14,982 nucleotides of DNA, from assembly GCA_025331435.1 (NCBI GenBank), contig JAIWNI010000265.1, positions 1 to 14,982 of the forward strand, given 5' to 3'. Under the pieces are notes generated by a model. The model made no database searches. It was not told the origin of the DNA and saw only the letters and a list, made by a program, of their open reading frames with translations. Within the stretch, counting starts at the first letter, position 1; every line of letters begins with the position of its first letter. Shown one piece after another: positions 1 through 9,488 of this stretch. This DNA comes from Choanephora cucurbitarum. Lineage: Eukaryota > Mucoromycota > Mucoromycetes > Mucorales > Choanephoraceae. A program made the position numbers and the translations under genes.

Positions 1-1258
1 AGTCCATAGGAGGAGCAACTACCGCACGAGGAAGAAAATAATTGTTGGAAGCAACAGGGAAACCAGCGAGACTCTTCATAACATCAACAGGAAGACTTGA
101 GACATAACATCCCATCATTCTATCAGTACCCCATCTTCCCACCATTCTTTGCTGATCTCCAGGTACATTCTCTTGGGCAATCATATTGAGAGCACTTTTT
201 CTATTGGCATGAGTTACCTTAGAGGTGTGGATACCAACATTTTTGAACGCTTCAAAATAGATTTTGTGCTGAGCTTGGTAGGTAACTGGTTTCTTTTGAT
301 CCTTGCCCTTAAACACAACGGTTTCATACCAGTTTTTTCTTTGAGAGAAATCAGGAAACTCTTCATTCTCAAAATGGAAGCGGGAGAAAAGGTAGAGAGC
401 CAAAGCACCAACGGAACACAATTCGACTTGCTTATGGCGAATAGAAGAACCATATTCAATTTTACCATGCTGGTTAGTCTTGCCAAAACTAATGGTAGCA
501 ACCAGAGAAATGCACTTCGTAGCACCTTGGTTTTCCAGATTGATTGCAAACAGATCAGAAAACTGAAAACCGAGTGCTGTCTGGCTTCTGCAAAGCATTG
601 CATGACTGATCAGAAAACAAAGTCGATCGCGAGAGCCGTTGATGTCATTCTTTTGATTTATGAAGTACTGGCTGATCTTCATCAATTCTTCTTTTGTGTA
701 GCCATCATTCAAAGTGTTCTTGCCTCTATCTTCAAAGTTTGCCCTCTTTTGCTTGGTTTTAGTTTTTTCCAAGTTGTCCAAGAAGGTACGAACTAAAGGG
801 CCTCTTGCAACTTCGTTTGGGTTAGCGTTCAGAGCTTTCTGCGAGTTGTAAAGATCCGACATAGCCTTGACATAAGCCAAAATGGACTCTCTGCCCAAAG
901 GAATAGGACTACCATCTTCACCTCTTTGCTTCTTCTTGCCACGAGCCATGACATAGTCATCCAAGAAAAAACTGAGCTTACTGTCAGATACTACTTCGCC
1001 ATCTATGAACTTCTTTTCTTGACACCATTGCTATATATAAAATGTGAATGTTAGACTCACTTCTATCATATTCCAATTTAATTAATTTACCTTCCAATCT
1101 CTTTGCTTGCTAGCATAAGCCTTGATGGTGTTAATAGGGCGGCTTGCTTTACCCTCGGCCAAAACCATTTGGTTGCTACGGTACATAGCGGTATTGACGT
1201 CGATCATTGATTGAATATCATCATTGACGTTGGATTGTTGAGTTGATTTTGAGTTCAT
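1..1258 (-). CDS. Crypton/Ndc10-like tyrosine recombinase, 3' end off the left edge
   Basis: I read ATG at 1258-1256, exon 1 1258-1091 (56 codons, phase 0), a 60-base intron 1090-1031 (GTAAAT...TATATAG, branch-like TCTAAC), and exon 2 from 1030 to the edge with no stop: 399 residues so far. Residues about 40-130 resemble a core-binding domain. The C-terminal catalytic half has R204 (LCRSQTALGFQFSDL), H330-x-x-R333 (THANRKS), G354-R-W356 and nucleophile Y365 (GCYVSSLP), followed by a Met-rich stretch ending AGF. The GRW...CYxxSLP...AGF arrangement is that of the Ndc10_II/Crypton family, DNA transposons that cut and rejoin through a 3'-phosphotyrosine. Unlike every other coding element here it has no frameshift or stop. 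It is divergent from the Helitron gene at 1764. It could be an active Crypton, a host-adopted copy, or cargo. The family call is from memory of motifs; intron and frame are read directly. Confidence 0.85.
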
Positions 1259-1306
1259 TTTTAAGAATAAATTTGTTGATATTTACAAACTGTCAAAACG
1301 AGAAAG

Positions 1307-1315
1307 CCTTATATA
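1307..1315 (-). promoter_or_regulatory. Likely TATA box of the recombinase gene
   Basis: On the minus strand the sequence reads TATATAAGG, 49-57 bases before the ATG at 1258. That would put transcription initiation about 20-30 bases before the start codon and give a very short leader. The match to the TATA consensus is good; function is inferred from position only. Confidence 0.5.
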
Positions 1316-1718
1316 CTAGGAACAGCAGTTTACCACTCAGCCTAATTACTTATTACCCATAATAACAATAATCATGTCAAAGTACGCTTCGAACCACTCA
1401 TTGTATTCAAGCCTTAGTTCCACAAAGCTTCAAAACTCATTTATGGAAAGTCATTTACACAATTATTCAGGGAAGACTTTTTATTGGCTCAAAAAGTCAT
1501 ATTCCAACTATTAGTCTCAGATGAGACACAGAGTAAAAATACCAACGTATTCAAAAGGTATTTTCTTTTAATTAGCAGAGAGACTAAAAAATACTTTAAA
1601 ATAAAATTTCAAAAAGGAAATTCACTACTTAAAATTTTACTCCGACATTAATTTTTTTTGAGTCTGAGATGAGTCTCAAGGTTGAGATACTGAAATAACA
1701 GATTTTAACTTGAAGTAC

Positions 1719-1726
1719 TGACGTCA
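1719..1726. promoter_or_regulatory. CRE-type palindrome upstream of the Helitron gene
   Basis: TGACGTCA is a perfect 8-bp palindrome matching the binding site of ATF/CREB-type bZIP factors. It ends 37 bases before the ATG at 1764, between the two divergent genes. An 8-bp match can arise by chance, so the regulatory role is only a suggestion. Confidence 0.3.
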
Positions 1727-1763
1727 CGCTTTTGATTTTTTCTCAAAATCTATCATTTTTATT

Positions 1764-4700
1764 ATGAGTAACATCTCGACAACAACATCAATTAAAGAAT
1801 GCACTACATGTGGTTCAACTTTTGAACATGCTACTTTTGTTACTTGCGATACATGTCGTGTAAGATTTAAGCCATAACTAAGCAGCAAAACATCTCACTA
1901 ACCTCATTCTATTTCATAGGAGCGTAGACAAAGATTTTTAAGAAACAACAATCGTACAGCCAATGCCAACGAACCCAGAACTCGACAAAGAAGAACTCAG
2001 TTGCCTGCAGCATATGTTTCTGAGCTCTCTCGCCTCCAGCCATTCGATTTAGGCTCAATGGATCAAGTTTGCGACAAATGTGGAGCTAAGCACTGGAAGG
2101 TTGAGTTACCTTCTAATTCAACTAGAAATAACGTTTTTTGGATGTCATGTTGCAAGGCTGGTGCTGTTAAAACAGATTTGCTGAAAGATCCTCCCTCATT
2201 TATGAAGGGATTGTATGAGGATGTTACTTCCCGTGGATACCATTTTAAAAATAATTTGAGGCGCTTTGATGCTGCTTTCGCTTTCACTTCTTTGCGTTGT
2301 GAAGTAAGCAATAGCAATTTCACCAACTTGCCCTTCCAAATTCATGGTCAAATGTACCACACTCAAGGGCCAATTTCTGCTGAAACTCATAGTCAGGCTA
2401 GATATGCCCAACTCTATATCTTCGACCCTGAATATGCAGCATCAATTCGAGCTGCAAACAATGAGGACTTGGACAATGAGTTAATTCAAGGATTGTCTAC
2501 AGAGCTTCATCAATGCAATCCTTATGTAGGACTTTATAAGACTGCACATGAGCTTCTTGAAAACACAACAGAAGAACAGTCTTTCATTCGTGTTTATCCA
2601 TCATTGAAGATGGAATTAGTGGCTGGTAAAGATAGAAGAACTGTAAATGTGCCTACAACCAGTGAGGTAGCTGCTATCTTACCAAATGAGAGCTCCTCTG
2701 ATAGCTTCAGAGTAATTCGAATTTATCTTCGTCATTCTGAGGGAGAGTTTTATTTTTCCACTATCTCACAAACACATGCGTTGTATATGCGTTTGCATTA
2801 CACATTGCTGTTTCCTATGGGGAATTTGGGCTGAAACTGGGTCTAAGATTGGATGGTCAAGAAAGTCGTCTCACACAAAGAGCTTACTATAGATTCAGAC
2901 TTCATCAAAGACAGCAAGAATTTCCTACTTTGTTTTACGCAAAAAGACTCTTCCAACAATATTTGGTTGATGTTTGGGCCATCTGCGATCAAACGAAATT
3001 AGACTGGATCAAAACGCATCAATCAAATATTCGTGCTGACCTCTACAATGGTGTGCAAGATGCGCTTATCTCTGAGGATGTGGATGCTACTTCTTTAGGC
3101 AAACGTTTCATCTTGATAAGTTCCTATACAGGCGGAGCAAGATTTATGCTAAGCAATACCAAGACTCAATGGCTATTGTTCGTTATTTCGGAAAGCCTTC
3201 TTTGTTCATCACATTCACAGCTAATCCTCGCTGGATTGAGATCCAAAGAGAATTGTTACCTTGTCAAAATGCATCTGATCGACCAGATTTGGTTGCTAGA
3301 GTGTTTGATTTGAAAGTGAAAGAACTGTTGAAAGATTTGAAAGTGAAGAATGTGTTTGGCACTTATAAGGGATTGGTTCGAACAATAGAGTATCAAAAAA
3401 GAGGTCTTCCTCATCTTCATTTGCTTTTGTTTTTGGATTCGTCCCACGCCATCCATTTCGCTGACGAAATTGACCGGATCATCTCGGCTGAGATCCCTTC
3501 GAAGGAAAGTGATCCTGAGCTTTATGAGATAGTTACCAAAAACATGGTTCATGGGCCTTGCGGTAACTTGAATCCAAAGTCTCCATGTATGGTCGAAGAT
3601 GCAAATGGAGTCTTGAAATGCTCTAAGAGATTTCCCAAGACATTTACTGAGCAAACTGTCATCTCTGATGATGGCTATCCTTTGTATAAAAGAACAAGGT
3701 CTATTGACCCAAGCACGCAGTATTCCATCCGCAATCCTTTGGGACAAGGTAATGAATCTGTTGTCATTGATAATAGATGGATTGTACTATACAACCCATA
3801 CCTATCAAAAAAGTTCAAAGCGCATGTTAATGTTGAATGCTGCCAAAGCGTAAAAGCCATCAACTATATAAACAAATACGTTTATAAAGGATCGGATAGA
3901 ACGACTCTGAATTTGAGCGATACTGAGAACGAGATTGAAAGACATCTCCAAGGTCGCTACATCGGTCCCACGGAAGCTTCTGCTCGCATTTTTGAGTACA
4001 AAATTCACGAAGAAGATCCGACAGTTACACTTTTGGCATTGCATTTTCCCAATCAGCAGCCAATATACTTTCCTGAGGATGCCACTCCCTCTGAGCTCCG
4101 AGACACTCTTGCCAACAGTCGCGCTATGCTAATGGCATACTTTGCTTATTACCAAAACAATCCAACTGCTCAAAAATATCTGTATCAAGACTTTCCGCAG
4201 TATTTTATTTGGGATAAGAAAGATAGAGTGTGGAAGCATCGACAAAGAGGATTTGCAATTGGTAGAGTACCATATTGTAGTCCACAATCTGGTGAAAGGT
4301 TCTACCTTCGATTGCTATTGACAAATGTAGCTGGATCAAAGTCTCTTGAAGAGCTTCAAACTGTAGATGGCATGCAGTGTGAAACGTTCATGCAAGCTTG
4401 CTTAAAGCTTCATTTGATAGAAGATGACCAGGAATGGAACCATTGCTTTAATGAAGCTGTCATACTTTCAACTGGCAGTTCTCTTCGCAACCTGTTCGTC
4501 ACTGCTTTGACTTTTGGTCAATTGATTGACCCTGCATTGCTTTGGGAAGAATACTGTGTCAACATCTGTGATGATTTAGCCCATAAGCTACAAACTCTGT
4601 TTCCGGGCCAACTTCACGAAAAGTATACAGTAACTGATGGCAGCCTGTTTTACAAAGGTCAATCTGAATGGGATTATGGCTTATTCCTGTTGGATGAAAA

Positions 4701-6313
4701 GCTCGGCCGCCTTGGTTCATCTTTAGAGACATGTCACATGCCATCATACAAGAATGATTGGACTAATGATCTCGATGTACTGGCCAATTCACAAAGAGCA
4801 TCATCAAACAAATTGATAAATGAACAACTTGCGTATGATGTCGAATTTGAAAAAGCAGCTTATGAATCAAAATATGCTCTTTTTAACCAAGACCAAAAGA
4901 ATGCTTTTGATACTATTGTGAATGGCATTGAGCATTCTGTAACAGACAGTACAATTTCATCTGACTCTCAAAATGTTTGCTATTTTTTTCATGGTCCAGC
5001 AGGTACTGGTAAAGCATTTGTCTATAATGCTCTTTGCAACTACTTTCGTAGTCAAGAAAAAATTGTTCTGTGCGTTGCTTCTTCTGGTATTGCTTCTTTG
5101 CTTCTTTCTGGTGGACGTACGTCTCATTTCAGATTTAAGATACCTATAACAATCAACGAGACCTCTCTCTGTTATATAAACAAGAAAGGGCAACTAGCTG
5201 ATTTGTTAAGAAGAACAACCTTGATTATCTGGGATGAGGTTCCAATGCAAAACAAACTTTGTTTTGAAGCCGTTGATAGAAGCCTGAAAGATGTATGTGG
5301 TAACGAAAAGCTGTTGGTGGTATACCTGTTGTGTTGGGTGGAGATTTTGCTCAAATCCCTCCAGTTATTAAAAACGGTAACCGTGCAATGATTGTTGATG
5401 CTTCAATCAAAAATTTGTACATTTGGTCAAGAATAACTGTTATACAGCTTCGAATCAACATGCGTGTCCGAGGAACAACATCTAACGATGCTCATTTTAA
5501 GAAATGGCTTGATTTGATTACGTAAAATACGAGCTTTCAAAATCAAAATATCTCTATTCCGGATTATATATCGCAAACACTTTCGCTTGACGAGTTGATT
5601 TCAAAGATATATCCTAAACAAGATCTTGATCGGTCATTAGAAAATCCTCATTTCTTTTTCAAATCAGCTATTTTGACTACACGAAACTCAGTTGTTGATA
5701 GCTTAAACGAAATGGTGTTGGATCTCATGCCTGGGGATTCAATAACCTTGCTCTCTGCCGATACTGCTGATACATCAGACTAAGAAAATGACGAAGTACA
5801 CCGCTTAGCTCCGGAGTATCTTCAGACTCTCAACCCTCCCAGCTTCCCACCTGCAAAACTTACATTGAAAAAGGATGTATTGTTATGTTATTAAGAAATT
5901 TAAATCCTCAAAAAGGCTTATGCAACGGTACAAGGCTTATTGTAAAAAATATCCTTTCGTACACGTTAATAGTCTCTGTGTTGCAAGAAGATGGTTCAGA
6001 AAACGAACAAATAGAAGTAATTCCTCGAATTCAACTATCAACATTAGAAAATGAATACCCCTTTATCCTTACACGAAAGCAATTCCCTGTCAAGCTAAGC
6101 TTTGCAATGACTATCAATAAGTCACAAGGCCAATCATTAGAAAATGTTGGAATTGATCTGCGTAACCCTACTTTTACTCATGAACAACTATATGTTGTTC
6201 TATCAAGATCAACTAACCTAAAGGGAATTCATATTCTTCATCAACCAAACTCTGATAACACTAACTACAACAAAATAGAAAATATCATTTATCCCGAACT
6301 ACTTCTGAATTAA
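1764..6313 (+). pseudogene. Helitron Rep-helicase (HUH relaxase plus PIF1-like helicase), broken
   Basis: Exon 1 is 1764-1859, beginning MSNIST and carrying CxxC...CxxC (ECTTCG, VTCDTC); a 60-base intron 1860-1919 (GTAAG...CATAG, branch-like CACTAAC) follows in phase 0; exon 2 runs from 1920. The HUH relaxase has HLH at 3412-3420 and the two-tyrosine motif YxxKYxxK with Tyr codons 3865 and 3877. The helicase has Walker A GPAGTGKA (4993-5016), Walker B IIWDE (GAT 5233), the SSGIA and RTSHFRFK motifs, and a C-terminal TINKSQGQ...YVVLSRS. Frames shift by -1 at about 2833, 3145, 5314 and 5873, and TAA stops occur in frame at 5523 and 5781. The family protein nicks DNA and unwinds it for rolling-circle transposition. 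Residue after the Walker A Lys is Ala rather than Thr/Ser. Total length, about 1,490 codons, is normal for a full RepHel. Confidence 0.93.
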
Positions 6314-6365
6314 ATAAATAACATCCATTTTAGACTTTAAGTAAACCCAGTTATAAGGATCAATT

Positions 6366-6437
6366 GGTGGAGGTGTGGGTGTGGGTGTGAGGGTGGGTGG
6401 TGTGTGGTGTGGAGGGTGTGGGTGTGTGGGGGGGGGG
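6366..6437 (+). repeat. C-free GT/G-rich low-complexity tract with a G-quadruplex motif
   Basis: Seventy-two bases contain no C and consist mainly of GGTGTG, GGGTGT and GGTGG units, ending in a run of ten G (6428-6437). Four GGG runs at 6377, 6383, 6391 and 6395 with loops of 3, 5 and 1 fit the G-quadruplex pattern. It lies between the Helitron stop codon and the Helitron 3' end. Confidence 0.85.
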
Positions 6438-6459
6438 TTGCCAGGATCGAAACCGCAGG

Positions 6460-6501
6460 CGACGACGGCCGTAAGCGAGCGTAGCGAGTAGGTCGGCTAG
6501 T
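6460..6501 (+). other. Probable Helitron 3' terminus (CTAG|T)
   Basis: A GC-rich island in AT-rich DNA holds the palindrome ACGGCCGT (6465-6472), the direct repeats GCGAG-CGTA-GCGAG, and ends CTAG (6497-6500) followed by T, matching the Helitron CTRR|T rule for insertion between A and T. The possible stem GGCCG/CGGCT (6467-6471 with 6494-6498) is short and overlaps the CTAG, so it is a poorer hairpin than most Helitrons show. Confidence 0.55.
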
Positions 6502-6614
6502 ATAAAATACATAAATTAAATTGTGATTGCTGGTATATATACACATTTTATAATTGCTGGTGTAACAGTTTCAAAGATAGCATTCTCTCGCACAATTTAC
6601 AAATTTACTTACTA

Positions 6615-7012
6615 GCAGGAGGAGATAAGCGCAAACAAAAGGTGTCGTAACCAAACATTGGCTGTGATTCATTAACGATATTTTTGAAGAGGTCGATGAA
6701 TATTCAGAAATGAAGGGCTACTACTTGTTGATGGAAAATGCTCTCATCCGCACATCTAAATTAACCAGAGTTACTATAGAGTCTCGTGGGCATAAATGTA
6801 TCTATCTTCCACCTTACTCTCCTGAATTCAATCCAATTAAAACAATTTTGGTTGTCAAGAACAGCGTTAAAAAGAAACTCATTCTCAAGAAGTATACGCT
6901 TCCTGCTAAGATTAGTGAAGCTTGCAACAATATATTATCGTCATCTTGTGAAGGCTTCGCTCGTCATTCTCTGAGATGTTTTGATGACTGTTTGAATTGC
7001 TTTCCTATCTAA
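6615..7012 (+). pseudogene. Tc1/mariner-like DDE transposase, 5'-truncated and decayed
   Basis: The readable part is the C-terminal half of a DDE_3-type transposase. It begins AGGDKRKQ in one frame and passes by a -1 shift in the A run at 6637-6640 into GVVTKHWL. A TGA stop sits at 6665-6667, then about 115 codons run to the TAA at 7010-7012. Recognisable blocks are YYLLMENAL (second catalytic block, normally MDNA), RGHKCIYLPPYSPEFNPIK (third block, normally SPELNPIE) and CEGFARHSLRCFD near the end. The second Asp is Glu and the third acidic residue is Lys, and the normal Gln-Phe-Trp after it is displaced into another frame. The N-terminal DNA-binding part and the first Asp are not found. No terminal inverted repeats were seen. 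It begins about 115 bases after the probable Helitron end. I am confident of the family, not of the exact 5' edge. Confidence 0.85.
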
Positions 7013-8207
7013 TAAAAATACGATACGGCATCTTTATTCAGATAGACTAATTCTTTGTACATGGACTAAGAACGTACCATTTTTGGCAATGCAAAGGAAA
7101 GTATAGACTCCCACATTAATGTCTTGAGATCTTGTCCATTTGTTGTATCCTGTGTGATTGTAATAATAAAGACTATCTGTAAGTACTTTTAGAGACTTTT
7201 GTATAGCTTTATTAAACTTCAAGAGTAGAAGAAGGTTTTCATAATACATAGGGGTCGCTATACTAATATATTTCACAATTGTCTATACATGGATGTTCGT
7301 GTTACTTTATACATCAGTATAACTACAGAGTTACAAGTCAGATTTGATTAGGTATAGGATGCTATAATCCCATTCTATAACACCATTTGCGGATTGCGAG
7401 AGCGAGCATCACACTAACGCCTTTGTATTTGAATATCTCTTGCTATTATCGCTTTCTTTGTGTGACATTACGGCTCAGATTCTGCCCTCTGAGGCAAAAA
7501 TTCTTACCGTGGGATGCAAAAAATTCTGTAAAAAAACCATAGGTTTTTGAAAAAAAAACTGGAAGAGGATTTGCATAATTTTACTCTGGAGAGCAGAATC
7601 AAATGACGTTGTCCAATCACAATCAAGGATTTGTTTTATATGGGCCATCCTGCTTTTACAAGTTTTGCTTAGTTTTTATATATGAGCAAATGGCTTTGAG
7701 AGAATTGGAGAGCTTTAGGTGAGTATGTTTCTTGAGAGAATGTCGTTCTTTCATTATAACATATGGCGTTATTAGAATAACAGGTATGTTTATTGGATGA
7801 ATTGGGTCAAATTGGATTCTTTTATTATATACAAATGTAGATCCTTTTTTATGCTATATATGGGTTCTTCTTCATCTGTATTTAAATCCCAGCCTTTGTT
7901 TGACCATTCGGGCGGTTGCCCTGAATTCTTCCGGTTCGAATGGTATGCTCAGTATCTAGATTGGCCTATTGCTTGACCATTGAGAGCCATTTCTGTCAAA
8001 AAGACAGCATATTCATCTTGATTTTTTTTTGTAAAATTAATTTATTTAAGTAAAATTAACAAAAATAGCCGCACATCGCCGAGAGGTGGGGCGTTGTAGT
8101 GTTTGAGAGGTCAAAATAAAGAAAAAAGGGGACAATAAGTACGATGAGACTTTTCTTTATTCTGAAAGTAAAGATGATGTTCTAAAGCTAGATATCTCTC
8201 TATTCTT
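7013..8207. other. AT-rich stretch with no gene seen
   Basis: No frame shows a recognisable protein and no tRNA or rRNA was found. Promoter-like words occur near 7612-7692: CCAAT, then TTTTTATATATG; GTGAGT near 7721 resembles a splice donor, but no coding exon follows. GATTCTGC at 7478-7485 pairs with GCAGAATC at 7593-7600. A structured segment lies at 7903-7944 and a 5-bp stem CTGTC-aaaaa-GACAG at 7993-8007. These may be remnants of older elements or of a lost gene's 5' region. Confidence 0.55.
7903..7944. repeat. Inverted repeat with a nested stem-loop
   Basis: ACCATTCG (7903-7910) and CGAATGGT (7937-7944) form a perfect 8-bp stem. Inside, GGC-GGTT-GCC (7911-7920) can form a small stem capped by a tetraloop, and EcoRI-like GAATTC follows. 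The right arm includes GGTTCGAAT, which resembles a Pol III B box, but no tRNA fold is present. Function unknown. Confidence 0.45.
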
Positions 8208-8388
8208 TATACAGTAGTCGCTCGATTTAAGAGTGTTTGATTTAAGAGTATGCTCAATATAAGAGTGCAATTCTTCAACTTGAAAATCGCTTCAAGCACT
8301 AAAATACCATTCGATTTAAGAGTATGCTCAATATAAGAGTGTATTTCTCAAGAATATGCACACTCTTAAACAAAGCGACTACTGTATA
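8208..8388. mobile_element. MITE with Tc1/pogo-like termini and TA duplication
   Basis: The left end CAGTAGTCGCTCGATTTAAG (from 8212) and the inverted right end (to 8384) match over about 27 bp with three differences, near the CGCTC/CGCTT boundary. TATA flanks both sides (8208-8211, 8385-8388), consistent with a TA target duplication. The 173-bp element has no coding capacity, so it must depend on a transposase elsewhere. CAGT-type ends with TA targets are typical of the Tc1/mariner/pogo superfamily; the exact parent is unknown. Confidence 0.85.
8239..8341 (+). repeat. Exact 29-bp direct repeat inside the MITE
   Basis: GATTTAAGAGTATGCTCAAT followed by ATAAGAGTG occurs at 8239-8267 and again at 8313-8341 with no mismatch. 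The unit shares GATTTAAGAGT with the terminal repeat, so each MITE end carries several GATTTAAGAG-like words. These could be repeated transposase binding sites; that role is inferred. Confidence 0.85.
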
Positions 8389-8438
8389 CTAATTGATCTT
8401 CATGAATTCAATTGTGATGACTGATTATGTGATTTAAG

Positions 8439-8591
8439 GTCGAACGAGATTCTCGCAGAATTGAGTGAGACCGTCGAAATTATCCAAGAACGAATTACAT
8501 TGGTTAATCATCTTTATTAATTTAAAACAGCGAAATAAAAACCAATTTTCTATCACTATTATACAATCGATCATCTTTTTCGCCAGGTCAC
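8439..8591 (+). repeat. DIRS left inverted terminal repeat
   Basis: The outer 64 bases (8439-8502) are copied in inverted form at 12469-12532 with three mismatches. The inner part (8476-8574) matches 12622-12720 inverted over 99 bases with six mismatches and no gaps. Weaker similarity continues to CAGGTCAC at 8584-8591, which pairs with 12604-12611. Confidence 0.9.
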
Positions 8592-8615
8592 TTACCGTCA
8601 ATTTAGATTTTCGAA

Positions 8616-9488
8616 ATGTCTCAAGTTACTCCCGAAACAATCACCAGCATACAGAACCAGTTGCTAGAAACACAAGAACTTTAGAAAAAACTTGTTTTAC
8701 AAACACAACCAAACGCCGCAGATGTCAATACCAGCGCCGCCCTTTCCCCTGATATGGAGGAAGTCGACACCAGTGCTCCTGTCCATTCTATTGCAGTTAG
8801 ACAACAATTTGATTGGACGCCTCCTGAGGAGCTAGCCGAGATGCTCAACCTCAAGCAATCCCCTTTCGTTTTTTCACCCATGAATGATTCGCAAAGAAGA
8901 GAGTTGATTAAGTCTTACCCACCCATGCGCAACATGGATTATCGAGCACCATCCACCCTACCTGCTGCCCAAAAGCAAATGAATAGAGGACAATAACACG
9001 AGGATACTGTCTTAAAGGAAGCGCAATATCTTTTGACAGGTGTTCTTCGACCCTTGGATATTTTGGGATACGAGATTTATTCTGCTAACATTGCAGATAC
9101 TGATGCTCAACGATTTTTGCAGATGATTCACGATGTTCGCTCACTATTGCTGAACGTATCGTACACTTTGAATCACCATCGCAACAACATAGCATTGCGA
9201 AGCTTCGACCAATCTTTCGCTTTGCCCTCACAATCGTCTGATACTAGATACACCAAGCCTTTGAAAGATTTCAATGCCTCTATTGCTCAGCAAACGGCAA
9301 CCGAAAAGTCTTTGAAGGAAGCTAGGAACCTTTCACAAAACAAAGGTAAGATGGGTCGTAGATTTCAAAAGAAAGTGACACCAGATTCTTCTTTTTCTGC
9401 CCTGGCTGGCCCCTCCCAGTCGTCTTTTTGGCATGGCCAAACTCCCCAGCAAAGCAATTCGTTTCAAAACAAGAAATCTTTTCCATAG
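8616..9488 (+). pseudogene. DIRS gag-like protein, two in-frame stops
   Basis: One continuous frame starts at ATG 8616 (MSQVTPETI) and ends TAG at 9486-9488, 290 codons. It is interrupted by TAG at 8682-8684 and TAA at 8994-8996. The middle part (LLTGVLRPLDILGYEI, then RNNIALRS) is the conserved block I recognise from mucoralean DIRS gag-like ORF1. The C-terminal third is rich in Gln, Ser, Lys and Phe (RRFQKK, SFWHGQTPQQSNSFQNKK), as expected for a nucleic-acid-binding tail. Both stops can be explained as Gln codons changed by C to T (CAG to TAG, CAA to TAA). The last 61 bases overlap the pol frame. The domain has no deep functional assignment beyond particle formation by analogy. Confidence 0.8.

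Larger units (their letters stand above)
1259..1763. other. Non-coding spacer between divergent genes
   Basis: About 500 AT-rich bases separate the recombinase start (1258, minus) from the Helitron protein start (1764, plus). No coding frame is convincing. It contains a perfect 8-bp stem with an 8-base loop (GACTTTTT 1475-1482, AAAAAGTC 1491-1498), a 6-bp hairpin GTCTCA-ga-TGAGAC near 1513-1526, and a related motif near 1659-1676 that matches the first in inverted orientation at about 14 of 20 positions. The left end of the Helitron, expected to begin with TC after an A, should lie here or further left; I could not place it because many A|TC sites exist and no family consensus is available. 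Confidence 0.6.
1764..6500 (+). mobile_element. Helitron rolling-circle transposon; left end unresolved
   Basis: The span holds one broken Rep-helicase gene (1764-6313), a G-rich tract (6366-6437) and a GC-rich end closing with CTAG followed by T (6497-6501). This order, HUH nuclease plus PIF1-like helicase and a CTRR|T 3' end, is the Helitron hallmark. The start given is only the start of the protein; the true 5' terminus lies upstream and could lie beyond the recombinase gene, in which case that gene would be inside the element. Confidence 0.85.

Noticed and set aside
149..796. Plus-strand open frame of 215 codons
   Set aside because: It lies opposite the Crypton recombinase exon, which has clear family motifs in its own frame; this frame shows no recognisable domain.
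6337..6546. Minus-strand Thr/His/Pro-rich 69-codon frame
   Set aside because: It is the translation of the low-complexity G-rich tract.
7931..7950. B-box-like GGTTCGAAT, possible tRNA or SINE
   Set aside because: No cloverleaf, no T-stem partner and no convincing A box upstream.
8239..8341. CRISPR-like pair of 29-bp repeats
   Set aside because: Only two units, inside a MITE and related to its terminal repeats, in a eukaryotic context.
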